A stretch of 64,000 bases of DNA from Dallia pectoralis (taxonomy: Eukaryota; Chordata; Actinopteri; Esociformes; Umbridae). A program made the translations under genes and the position numbers. The stretch covers positions 1,240,001-1,304,000 of the forward strand of contig CM055762.1 in NCBI GenBank assembly GCA_029465975.1, written 5' to 3'. The notes below the pieces were generated by a model. It saw only the letters and a list, made by a program, of their open reading frames with translations, did not search any database and was not told where the DNA came from. This document shows, in pieces, positions 38,553-48,232 of the stretch. Positions within the stretch are counted from its first letter, which is position 1. Each line of letters starts with the position of its first letter.

Positions 38553-38923
38553 TGTCATAGATTGACCGGCGTAGTGTGGTGTAGCAAGCCATATGCAGAG
38601 CCAGGTATCCGTTCAGTCGTTTTATTATAAATAAATCAACATAAAACAAACCGTGAACGGCGAAAAACTAAACTGTTGAAATCAAAATGCGCATATAGCG
38701 ACTTAAATGTATATATTAAACAACGATGACAACAGCAGTAAATAACCCCACTCACCTCTAAAGCAACCGTGACATACAAACAATGCTGAACAAGGAGTGA
38801 CTTGTTAGCTCCCCTTTTATAGCCCAGTAGAATACAATCAGAAACAGCTGAGTGACAAAACATAAACAAGGAAGTGAATCACCGAAAGGTCTGTGTAGCC
38901 ACGCCCCCACACCAATCGTGACA
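38553..38923 (-). repeat. 3' LTR of the young element
   Basis: On the minus strand TATAAAAG lies at 38822-38815 and AATAAA at 38626-38621, giving a U3-R-U5 order in that direction. It is identical to the other LTR except for one A/C difference near 38783. Confidence 0.95.
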
Positions 38924-38936
38924 GTATCCCCCACTA
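38924..38936 (-). other. Polypurine tract next to the 3' LTR
   Basis: The minus strand reads TAGTGGGGGATAC immediately before TGTCACG. The same GGGGG(A/T)AC pattern precedes the 3' LTR at 45031 and, in a weaker form, at 50819. It would prime plus-strand DNA synthesis. Confidence 0.7.
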
Positions 38937-39025
38937 AAAGGCTAGCTCCCCAGATAGCCGAACGGAAACACAAAACCAAAACAAGGGAGCAACAGGGAGA
39001 GAACCCGCAGTCAAACCCAAAAGGG

Positions 39026-41572
39026 TCAGTCCAGGACCGCAGGTCCAGCCCTGAAAAGGCCTCGGTGGCTGAGAGGCCGCCATCTAGTGCGGCAGAGAGA
39101 CCGCCATCTAGTGCGGCTGAGAGTCCGCCATCTTGTGCGGCTCAGAGTCCGCCATCTTGTGCGGCCCAGAGTCCGCCATCTTGTGCGGCCCAGAGTCCGC
39201 CGTCGTGGGCGACGTGGTGGCGGAGGCCATCGTGGGCGCCGTCGTGGCGGCGGCCATCGTGGGCGGTGTCGTGGCGGCGGCCATCGTGAGCGTAGTCGTG
39301 GCGGCGGCCATCGTGAGCGTAGTCGTGGCGGCGGCCATCGTGAGCGTAGTCGTGGCGGCGGCCATCGTGAGCGTAGTCGTGGCGGCGGCCATCGTGAGCG
39401 TAGTCGTGGCGGCGGCCATCGTGAGCGTAGTCGTGGCGGCGGCCATCGTGAGCGTAGTCGTGGCGGCGGCCATCGTGAGCGTAGTCGTGGCGGCGGCCAT
39501 CGTGAGCGTAGTCGTGGCGGCGGCCATCGTGAGCGTAGTCGTGGCGGCGGCCATCGTGAGCGTAGTCGTGGCGGCGGCCATCGTGAGCGTAGTCGTGGCG
39601 GCGGCCATCGTGAGCGTCGTCGTGGCGGCGGCCATCGTGAGCGTCGTCGTGGCGGCGGCCATCGTGGGCGTTGGCCTTGGCGGGGGCCATCGTGGCGTCG
39701 TCGTGGCGGCGGCCATCGTGAGCGTAGTCGTGGCGGCGGCCATCGTGAGCGTCGTCGTGGCGGCGGCCATCGTGAGCGTCGTCGTGGCGGCGGCCATCGT
39801 GAGCGTCGTCGTGGCGCGGCCTTCGTGGGCGGCGATGCGGCAGCCATTGTGGGCGGCGATGCGGCAGCCATTGTGGGCGGCGATGCGGCAGCCATTGTGG
39901 GCGGCGATGCGGCAGCCATTGTGGGCGGCGATGCGGCAGCCATCTTGGGCGGCGATGCGGCAGCCATTGTGGGCGGCGATGCGGCAGCCATTGTGGGCGG
40001 CGATGCGGCAGCCATTGTGGGCGGCGTGACGGCGGCAGCCATCTTGGGCGCTGGCGGGACGACGGCAGCCATCTTGAGCGCTGGCGTGACGGCGGCAGCC
40101 ATCTTGGGCGCTGGCGGGACGACGGCAGCCATCTTGAGCGCTGGCGTGACGGCGGCAGCCATCTTGGGCGCTGGCGGGACGACGGCAGCCATCTTGGGCG
40201 CTGGCGTGACAGCAACAGCCATCTTGAGCGCTGGCGGGACGGCGGGAGCCATCGTGGACGCTGGCGTGACGGCGGCAGCCATCTTGGGCGCTGGCGTGAC
40301 GGCAACAGCCATCTTGAGTGCCGGCGGGACGACGGCAGCCATCTTGAGCGCTGGCGGGACGGCAACAGCCATCTTGAGCGCTGGCGTGACGGCGGCAGCC
40401 ATCTTGGGCGCTGGCGGGACGACGGTAGCCATCTTGGGCGCTGGCGGGACGGCAGGAGCCATCGTGGGCGCTGGCGTGACGGCAACAGCCATCTTGAGGG
40501 CCGGCGGGACGACGGCAGCCATCTTGAGCGCTGGCGTGCCGGCAACAGCCATCTTGAGCGCTGGCGGGACGACGGGAGCCATCGTGGACGCTGGCGTGAC
40601 GGCGGGAGCCATCGTGGGCGCTGGCGTGACGGCGGGAGCCATCGTGGGCGCTGGCGTGACGACGGTAGCCATCTTGGGCGCTGGCGGGACGGCAGGAGCC
40701 ATCGTGGGCGCTGGCGTGACGGCAACAGCCATCTTGAGCGCTGGCGGGACGACGGGAGCCATCGTGGACGCTGGCGTGACGGCGGGAGCCATCGTGGGCG
40801 CTGGCGTGACGGCGGGAGCCATCGTGGGCGCTGGCGTGACGGCAACAGCCATCTTGAGCGCCGGCGGGACGACGGTAGCCATCTTGGACGCTGGCGTGAC
40901 GGCGGGAGCCATCGTGGGCGCTGGCGTGACGGCAACAGCCATCTTGAGCGCCGGCGGGACGGCAGGAGCCATCGTGGACGCTGGCGTGACGGCGACCATC
41001 TCAGGCGCAGGCGTGGTGGCGACCATCTCAGGCGCTGGCTCCTGTAAGTCCAGCCATGTCCTCCACCACGTCCTAATAATGGCAGTGGGCTGGTCATCCA
41101 ACCCCTCCGGGGGTTTTTCTGTCCCTGACGTCGGCGGCAGAAAAGGGTCTTCCCACGGCGGGGGTAGTGGCTGTAGCTCCAGGGGTTTTCCTCCCCCTGT
41201 CTGCAGCCCCGGAGCAGTGGGTGGCCGTTCCTGCAGCACCAGGACCGTGGGTGCTCTCTCCGCGGTCCTCCCGGAACACCTCCTTAGCTCCCCCCCAAAA
41301 ACCTTCTTGGGACGCCTTCGGGGTGCCCTCTTGCCTTCCTCCGGGAGGGACCGCGGACCCGATGTAATCGGCCCTGATAGCTGCATCGGTGGCTCATACC
41401 CGAAGTAAGCACGGAGGCGCCTATACTCCTCTTCGGGCGTCTCCGGCTTACACCAGTCCCACTGCTCCGTGGTGCGACGGTGAGCTTCATCCTTCGGGGC
41501 GCTATAGCTTGCCCCCCCGAGGAATCCACTCACCGTCTGCTGGCTCCGCTGGCTTCTTTGTTGGTTCAGCAT
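39026..41572 (-). CDS. 848-codon repeat protein of the LTR element
   Basis: ATG 41572 is the third base of the internal region, directly at the LTR edge; the frame is also open into the LTR. Residues 1-200 are non-repetitive and match the partial copy at 70-600 (QWDW, EEYRRLRAYFG, RRRPKKVFGGEL, PPWEDPFLPP). Then come ~34 ten-residue repeats (PALKMAAVVP type), an eight-residue PTMAAASP block, and ~22 nine-residue basic repeats (RSRWPPPRL type). It ends GLFRAGPAVLD. No known domain is recognised. All repeat periods (24, 27 and 30 bp) are multiples of three, which suits selection for an open frame. The opposite strand is also open for 773 codons, so the coding strand is inferred from LTR polarity. 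Confidence 0.55.
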   Translation of the reverse strand: MLNQQRSQRSQQTVSGFLGGASYSAPKDEAHRRTTEQWDWCKPETPEEEYRRLRAYFGYEPPMQLSGPITSGPRSLPEEGKRAPRRRPKKVFGGELRRCSGRTAERAPTVLVLQERPPTAPGLQTGGGKPLELQPLPPPWEDPFLPPTSGTEKPPEGLDDQPTAIIRTWWRTWLDLQEPAPEMVATTPAPEMVAVTPASTMAPAVPPALKMAVAVTPAPTMAPAVTPASKMATVVPPALKMAVAVTPAPTMAPAVTPAPTMAPAVTPASTMAPVVPPALKMAVAVTPAPTMAPAVPPAPKMATVVTPAPTMAPAVTPAPTMAPAVTPASTMAPVVPPALKMAVAGTPALKMAAVVPPALKMAVAVTPAPTMAPAVPPAPKMATVVPPAPKMAAAVTPALKMAVAVPPALKMAAVVPPALKMAVAVTPAPKMAAAVTPASTMAPAVPPALKMAVAVTPAPKMAAVVPPAPKMAAAVTPALKMAAVVPPAPKMAAAVTPALKMAAVVPPAPKMAAAVTPPTMAAASPPTMAAASPPTMAAASPPKMAAASPPTMAAASPPTMAAASPPTMAAASPPTMAAASPPTKAAPRRRSRWPPPRRRSRWPPPRRRSRWPPPRLRSRWPPPRRRHDGPRQGQRPRWPPPRRRSRWPPPRRRSRWPPPRLRSRWPPPRLRSRWPPPRLRSRWPPPRLRSRWPPPRLRSRWPPPRLRSRWPPPRLRSRWPPPRLRSRWPPPRLRSRWPPPRLRSRWPPPRLRSRWPPPRLRSRWPPPRHRPRWPPPRRRPRWPPPPRRPRRRTLGRTRWRTLGRTRWRTLSRTRWRTLSRTRWRSLCRTRWRPLSHRGLFRAGPAVLD
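39073..41040. repeat. Composite minisatellite array (24-, 27-, 24- and 30-bp blocks)
   Basis: Block 1 (39073-39200): 24-bp units with CCGCCATCTTG. Block 2 (39205-39815): about 22 units of 27 bp (GGCGGCGGCCATCGTGAGCG). Block 3 (39816-40025): about nine 24-bp units (GCGGCAGCCATTGTGGGCGG). Block 4 (40026-41040): 34 units of 30 bp (GGCAGCCATCTTGGGCGCTG). All share a CCAT core. By eye about 21 units of block 4 carry CCATCTTG. Confidence 0.95.
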
Positions 41573-41574
41573 TC

Positions 41575-41945
41575 TGTCATAGATTGACCGGCGTAGTGTG
41601 GTGTAGCAAGCCATATGCAGAGCCAGGTATCCGTTCAGTCGTTTTATTATAAATAAATCAACATAAAACAAACCGTGAACGGCGAAAAACTAAACTGTTG
41701 AAATCAAAATGCGCATATAGCGACTTAAATGTATATATTAAACAACGATGACAACAGCAGTAAATAACCCCACTCACCTCTAAAGCAACCGTGACATACA
41801 ACCAATGCTGAACAAGGAGTGACTTGTTAGCTCCCCTTTTATAGCCCAGTAGAATACAATCAGAAACAGCTGAGTGACAAAACATAAACAAGGAAGTGAA
41901 TCACCGAAAGGTCTGTGTAGCCACGCCCCCACACCAATCGTGACA
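41575..41945 (-). repeat. 5' LTR of the young element
   Basis: TATAAAAG lies at 41844-41837 and AATAAA at 41648-41643 on the minus strand. After the LTR the interior starts GAATGCTGAACC; there is no TGG start of a usual tRNA primer-binding site. Confidence 0.95.
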
Positions 41946-41956
41946 TATATCCTAAA

Positions 41957-42173
41957 CCAAAGGTGTCAAACTTCTTCCATGGAGGGCCGAGTTTCTGCAG
42001 GTTATTTGCTCCAGATGTACCATGTGATTGATAAATTAATTAGCATAACTATTAAGTTTGTAACCCCTCTCACCTTGTTTTCTAGGTCTTAGCAGGATAC
42101 ATATGGATTACAAATCCCCAAAACCAGCAGGCGCTAGGCCCCTTATGTAATCGATTTGACATCCCTGGCCTAC
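41957..42173. mobile_element. Non-autonomous hAT-like MITE, decayed
   Basis: AAGGTGTCAAAC...CATGGAGGGCCGAG on the left and ATTTGACATCCCTGG on the right are decayed inverted ends. The inner text (TCTGCAGGTTATTTGCTCC, CACCTTGTTTTCTAGGTCTTA) matches a short element widespread in fish. No coding sequence. Confidence 0.65.
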
Positions 42174-42382
42174 ACTATAGATGTAACTCCACTAACGACT
42201 TGTTATGTCTTTTCTTCATGTAAGTTGCCTGGGGCGACCTTGCACCTAACATCTGACTGTATGATGCTTCCTCCTTCCACTTTGGTAAATTCCTGTCCTT
42301 CTGCTTCCTGTCCCTTTGCATGTTTCTCTTCCCATACACCCCACATTGCCAGTCATGTTTGCCCAGCCAGGTTGATTGTCAG

Positions 42383-43090
42383 CTAACGTTTACCACTAAT
42401 AGCTACATCACAGCCACTGTCAACTATTCTAAATCCCCATAGAGGATATGGGTTCCAGGTTGCGCCTAAGACATCATCACTCAAGCCAACCCAGTCGTAC
42501 ATGTTTTGGTTGGGTATGAATTTGGCAGGATCATTGAGGTACCAGAAGGGGGTGAAGCTTGCCCGCCAGAGCCATCTGTGGCGCCGTTGACTGTGTGAAC
42601 ACAACTGCACAGTCCCTGCCATCCCGGGCCACCTGTATTTCAGGTTAGGGTGGTTGGTGAAGACCGTGTACAGATCCTGGGTGGCCTCAAGAAAGTTCCT
42701 CCGCTCCTATAAGGACAATGTCACTGCCGGTTGCTATTTGTCACCCATGTTTTAGTTCCTCTCTGCAGCAGTCAGTTTTCTAGAGTAGTAGGCACATGGG
42801 TGGAGCCTATGGGGATTCCCCTGCTGCTGGGAGAGGATCGCCCCCCCCACAAGACCTGGATACGTCCATCTCAACTGTGAAGGGCTTAAGCGGACCTGGA
42901 TGACGTAAGAGTTCAGTTCCATCAGTTCGAGGAAGGCCTTGTCGGCATCTCTGGAAGGTGGATGTGCTGAGGCTGGCCTTTTTTAATCTACAATTTGAGT
43001 GGATCGGTGATGGAAATGAAGCCCTGGATGAACTGGGATAGAAGTTGGTTAATCCGATGAAGCTCTAGAGTTTCTTAATGATTGGTTAGA
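42383..43090 (-). pseudogene. Ty3/gypsy pol remnant (RNase H region)
   Basis: Minus-strand pieces in different frames read [40 protein letters not shown] and FLEATQDLYTVFTNHPNL, the RT-RNase H junction and RNase H of vertebrate gypsy elements. Stops and frameshifts are frequent. It lies between two LTR copies but without LTRs clearly its own. It may be the relic of an autonomous relative of the LTR elements nearby, which is inference. Confidence 0.75.
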
Positions 43091-44666
43091 GTGTTGGATA
43101 GTGTGGCCTTGTGGTTGTATAATAACTTTTATAAAGAATCCAGATGTGTAATAAGCTACATAATATCATTAAAAGCACTTCAGCTACCTGCCTCTGACAT
43201 CAGTCATACGTTACTCTTAACATGGAGACAAATTTGAGCACATTTTCCCCAGTATATTAACAAATATACATATATAATGTCATAATAGTTGGTTAAGAAC
43301 ATAATAGTTGGTTTATCAATTTTCACTTGATCTTTAAAACCATGATTCCTTGAAAGCAAAGGGATATACACTTTTGTTCTTTCCCTAAACAGCAGTTTCC
43401 CTTAATCAACTTGTCATCAACCCTTTTCATTAATGGAATAAGACGTTAAGGGCAAAAATGTGCTTTCATTTGGCCATTGTGTTTTCAGGTTCCCCGTTGC
43501 TTTCATTCTTCGTAGTTTTACTAGTAAGAAAATGTGTTCACTGCAGTTACTGGAGTGGATTATTTGAAGGATTAATTCCCTCTGCAATAGTCTTCTCACA
43601 GAAATCTCATTGGAGTGTTTATTTAGGTAGTTTTGTTTACATGCTTGGTGGTTTGAGTATGTGTTTGAACTGCAACTACAAGCGAAGATGTCAGGTTACT
43701 ACAGTTGTCACATCGAAGCTAGAAAGCAGCGAGCCCATTGGCTGTTGTGACCTATTTCACTCCCCTACCTTCCATGTCTGTGTGGTAACATCACAAATCT
43801 TTCCTTCCTCGTTACTAGCGAGTTAGCCCACAAAGATAGCAATTGACTAAAATAGTTACTGTAGTACAGTACAAACATTACACTGCATCCTCATTTGTTT
43901 TCTCAGGTGTTTTGTGATTTCATTGAGGGCTCAACATAATTTTGCTGATATTGAAAATGGCTAGATTTTCATTTACTTGCCAGCGAGGCTAGTGAACCGA
44001 AGTAAGTGTTTGTATCTAGCTACAATATAAAGAACACATCTTCTATAAATGATCATAGATTGACATTAAGAAAGAAAGAAAAAGGACAAGTGGTAGCTAG
44101 ATGCAAACAAATTGCTGCTAACATAAAATCCTGTAGTTTGGGTCTCCAGGACTAGAAATAGTCATTCCTATGTTTTTGCCCACTACCACAACCTACGAGC
44201 TATAGAGGTGTTAGGTAAAACTATAAGTAAAATTGTCATGTCAATGCAAGTAAATCTAAAATTTATTGAAACAGACCCCAACACTGTGTGGCCCTGCGGT
44301 TTTATTCCAATGTGTTCTTTTCTATATTTTTTTCTGAAATGAGAACACATCAGATGTAAGATGGGGCTCATAAGTAGTGTTACACCGCCTTACCTCTAAC
44401 ATATGGAACCAATAACATGCCAGTGGTTTATTCTCACTAAACTGACATTTTGCCACAAAAAATCCATATAAACACATGGCATTATTATTATTTAAATACA
44501 TTATTTCATAAGTTTTTTCAGCATTGTTTTAAGGTCCGTCTTATCTCATCTCACAAAAAACTGCATACCAACATAACACAGAACTTTTTAACATCTCAAG
44601 CTAAATGATATTTGTTTTTTTAATTAAATTAGGCCAATTGGGGAAATGGTGGTGTCCAAAAAAATC
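43091..44666. other. No gene seen
   Basis: A 122-codon frame at 43458-43826 has no recognised motif. A short GAAA run lies at about 44070-44084. Nothing else supported. Confidence 0.45.
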
Positions 44667-45519
44667 TGTCACGCTGATGTCCGATGGTGTAGTGCATGAA
44701 AGCCACTTTTGTGGTATTTATAAATCGAACAGGAAAACAAACACGAAGCACGAACGGAAAACATACACTGAATCAAGAATATCTGCGCCATAGAGCGACT
44801 TTAGATTAACATCAAACAGCGTAAATATATAACTGAACACTCACCATGGAAACTGAAATGTAAAGAAAAAATAATGCTAAGTAAAGTGCCAAAATCCCCA
44901 GGGAATTTAAATAATCCAACAGATTGCTAACACCAACTGTGCACAATCTAAACAAATCCACCCAACCAGAACTAGCCGTATGCACCCCACTAAAAGCCTG
45001 GAGTGGGAAAATAAGGTTCCCACTCGTGACAGTACTCCCCCGTAAGGGGATGGCTGCCAGATAGGCCAAGCAAAATTCAGTTAGGAGGGAGGGAGGGGGT
45101 TCCACTTGGGTCTCCCTAGCGGTGGCTTCAGCCACGGAGGCGACTTGAGTTTTCTAGCCCTGTCATTGGCCGGCTATGGCGCGACGGCAGGGACTGGCTT
45201 GGGCTCGTTGGCAGGGAGCAGCTTGGACTCGCCGACAGGAACTGGCTCAGGTTATGGAGGCACAGGCCAGTCCTCTGCGTATGGCTTCATGACGGGCTTC
45301 AGGGACGGGCTCTAGCACGCTGACTGTGGGGACCTGCTTTGGCACCCGGACAGCGGAGATGGGCTCAGGCTGCTCCAGCCATGCCCTCCGACACAGAGGA
45401 TCTTCGTATAATCCATCTGGGGACTTTTGTGTCCTGGGGGTAGGTTGCTGGAAGGGGAACGTGATGTGTGCACCCTACTAAAAACCCAGAGTTGGAACAA
45501 AAGGTTCCCACTTGTGACA
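44667..45519 (-). mobile_element. Truncated gypsy-type LTR element
   Basis: A complete LTR (44667-45031, TGTCACGC to CGTGACA) is followed by GTACTCCCCCGTAAGG, the polypurine tract read backwards. About 425 bp of interior follows, then only the last ~60 bp of the other LTR (about 45458-45519, matching GGTTCCCACTYGTGACA). Flanking five-base sequences do not match, as expected after a deletion. Interior frames are low-complexity, Gly/Ser-rich, with no known domain. Confidence 0.8.
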
Positions 45520-46006
45520 TATGCTGTCAATTGATAAAGTTGTTTTCACCTATAAGCCTCTCCTTTATGAATCATGGGTTAATACAACTTTATTTTAAAA
45601 CAATAACATTTCTATAGAAATTCTTAAATGAACTGTTATGTTAATGAGTCATCTCCACAGATACTGTTTGATTAGGTGACAAACAGTATTAAAACGGTTT
45701 TGAGAAAATCACAGAAGTGCCCCACATTGGTGAAGGGCATCTCTTGCATTTCAGAAATCTGGGTAAAATGTATCTAATATAGCACTCTAAAAGGATCTTC
45801 TCAACCAGACCATCCCAAACATTGCTGGAGAACAAGAGCAGTCTGACTGAGAAGCGTCTGGTGATGTGCTCCTCTTTGTCATTGTTTTGACGATGCACTC
45901 CGCTGCTTCAAACAAAGTAACTAGAGCGAGACTACAGTTTTCCAAAAGCAGGATGTTCTTGCACTATATATTTCCACAGTCATTTTTTTACATGTCAAGA
46001 TATGTA
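45520..46006. other. No gene seen
   Basis: Nothing supported. Confidence 0.5.
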
Positions 46007-46353
46007 TGTCACGCTTCAGGATGTAGTGGAGTGTAAAAATCCACACACAGCAGCTGGATATCACGTTCAGGGGTTTTATTTAAAGTAAAACAAACCAAGA
46101 ATGGTGGAAAACATGTATACTGGATGGAAACAAAATATGCCACATAGCGACTTTCTAAATACATCTCACGTAGTAGAAACGTAACGTAAAGAACAATGCC
46201 AAGCAACATCACATACAAATGATCAAATGTATATACCATGCTAATATCAAACTGAAAACTGGTGTGCATCATTTCAACCAAACAGAGATTAAATAGGGTG
46301 GCCAAGTAAAACACAACCACAGAGTCAGGAATGAAGTTCACAACCCTGTGACA
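46007..46353 (-). mobile_element. Solo LTR (347 bp), minus orientation
   Basis: It starts TGTCACGC and ends CTGTGACA, with near-matching flanks ATGTA (46002-46006) and ATGCA (46354-46358). CATAGCGACTT and GTGTGCATCAT link it to the LTRs at 38553, 44667 and 47960. TATTTAAT on the minus strand is a TATA-like box. Confidence 0.85.
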
Positions 46354-46504
46354 ATGCAGTTTTAAGACAAGTTGGCATTGAATCGTTACAACAGGCAATC
46401 TTAAGACCGTAAGATTTATTTTACTTCAACTGAAGACAGACTATATTGAAGCAATGAATAACTTGTTGGTCTGCATTGTTGGCCAGCATATTGCAAACAT
46501 ATTT

Positions 46505-47240
46505 TATATACCCTGCCCTTTGTAATTACTGGGAGGCACTGTTTCGACTTTTTATAAATGGTGCCTTTTGTAATTACTGGGAGAGTGAAGCAGTGTTTAT
46601 ACATTTTATATACACAGTTCCTTTAGAACCAACTGGGACAGTGAAGCAGTGTTTCATCATTTTATAAACGTTTTGTAATTACTGGGACAGTGAAGCCCTG
46701 TTTCTACATCTATAAACAGTACGTTTTGTAATTACTGGGAAAGTGAAGCCCTGTTTCTACATCTATAAACAGTGCGTTTTGTAATTACTGGGAAAGTGAA
46801 GCCCTGTTTCTACATCTATAAACAGTACGTTTTGTAATTACTGGGAAAGTGAAGCCCTGTTTCTACATCTATAAACAGTACGTTTTGTAATTACTGGGAC
46901 AATGAAGCCCTGTTTCTACATCTATAAACAGTACGTTTTGTAATTACTGGGACAATGAAGCCCTGTTTCTACATCTATAAACAGTACGTTTTGTAATTAC
47001 TGGGACAATGAAGCCCTGTTTCTACATCTATAAACAGTACGTTTTGTAATTACTGGGACAGTGAAGCCCTGTTTCTACATCTATAAACAGTGCGTTTTGT
47101 AATTACTGGGACAATGAAGCCCTGTTTCTACATCTATAAACAGTGCGTTTTGTAATTACTGGGACAGTGAAGCATCCATTGTATTACTCTGGCAATAAAG
47201 CACTGTTTCCATAATTTATATAGAGTTCCTTTTGTATTTC
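46505..47240. repeat. 53-bp minisatellite
   Basis: The core (46671-47172) has about nine and a half copies of a 53-bp unit that starts TTTTGTAATTACTGGGACAG and includes TTCTACATCTATAAACAG. Flanks hold more diverged copies of similar length. Confidence 0.95.
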
Positions 47241-47959
47241 CTGGGACTGTGAAGCCCTGTTTTCAATTTTGGTGTATATTCTTTACTCCTTTTTTTAAGC
47301 AAAATAATTGCAAGAGGGTTAGGGATAGATTGGATTCATGAACATTTGTGTGCATATTGGTTTTACTATTAAAAATGACCAACGGGCCACACAATGATAC
47401 TGTTACATTGGGTGGTTGGGTGCATCCAAGTGAAATCCTTTGTGCCATCGTTAGGGAGCTGTCTAGTGTTGATTCAAGTCTTTGCGTTTGCATTTGGAGT
47501 CAGCTGTTGGTGCTTGTCCACTGATCATCATGAGGTCAATGCAAGTCATAAATCTATTGTAGAGACAACTAAAACATTAGGTATGCCAAATTCCACTGTT
47601 TTAATTACGAAGAAGAAATGCACAGCCCAAAGAGGAGTAACTCAAAATAATAAAAATTCATACCACTACATCTGTGAAATATTTTGAAGTGGTCCTTTGG
47701 TATGTAGGCCTGCCACCATAGACTGCAAGACAATAACTTCAAATCAATATTTTCAGACAAATCTCTTTACACATGCATAATAATCAATCCTAATAATGAA
47801 TTCATGATTAATTTCTAATTAAATGTTTTGTAGAGCCAAAAGAAGGAAGAATGTTTTGCTTTTTGAATACTCTGCTCTGTAACTAAAGGAACTTTTATAT
47901 TTTGAGAAAAAAGCTATTCAAAAGTACCACAGGCATAAGGAATGGAAGAACATTCTACC
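47241..47959. other. No gene seen
   Basis: Nothing supported. Confidence 0.5.
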
Positions 47960-48232
47960 TGTCACAAATGGACTTAAAGTGTGCAAAATAAAGGCAAATG
48001 CAGGTGTGATTATGGTTGGTTTATTCAAATAAAACCAGAGAACAACGAACGTCAAAATATACACTGTTTGAAATGAAAATGTGCATGACTTACTAATTAA
48101 TTTAACGAACAGCGACATGACACACAACCTTTTAGAACACGTAACTTGAAAATAATGGAGCGCAATGTGACACACAAACTAGCGAACTAAATAGACCTAC
48201 TGATACTTAACTCAAAACTGGTGTGCATCATC
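47960..48232 (-). mobile_element. Truncated LTR related to the 46007 copy
   Basis: It begins TGTCACAAATGG and shares AAAACTGGTGTGCATCAT with the LTR at 46007-46353, then departs from it before the expected TGACA end. No matching flank is seen. Limits are approximate. Confidence 0.6.

Larger units (their letters stand above)
38553..41945 (-). mobile_element. Complete, young, non-autonomous LTR element with a coding minisatellite
   Basis: Two 371-bp LTRs (38553-38923 and 41575-41945) begin TGTCATAG and end CGTGACA; I see one difference between them. TATAT flanks the element at 38548-38552 and 41946-41950. The TATA box, AATAAA and polypurine tract all place the element on the minus strand. The 2.65-kb interior has one long ORF of repeats and no recognisable gag, protease, RT, RNase H or integrase. 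It must have been mobilised by proteins from another element. The LTRs resemble those of the nearby gypsy-type copies in general design. Confidence 0.95.

Noticed and set aside
39087..41408. Plus-strand 773-aa ORF in the LTR element
   Set aside because: It is antisense to the LTR TATA box, poly(A) signal and polypurine tract. Openness follows from repeat units that are multiples of three.
46671..47172. CRISPR-like regular repeats
   Set aside because: Units abut with no unique spacers, and the window is vertebrate; these are minisatellites. The same applies at 15024-15567 and 52897-53612.
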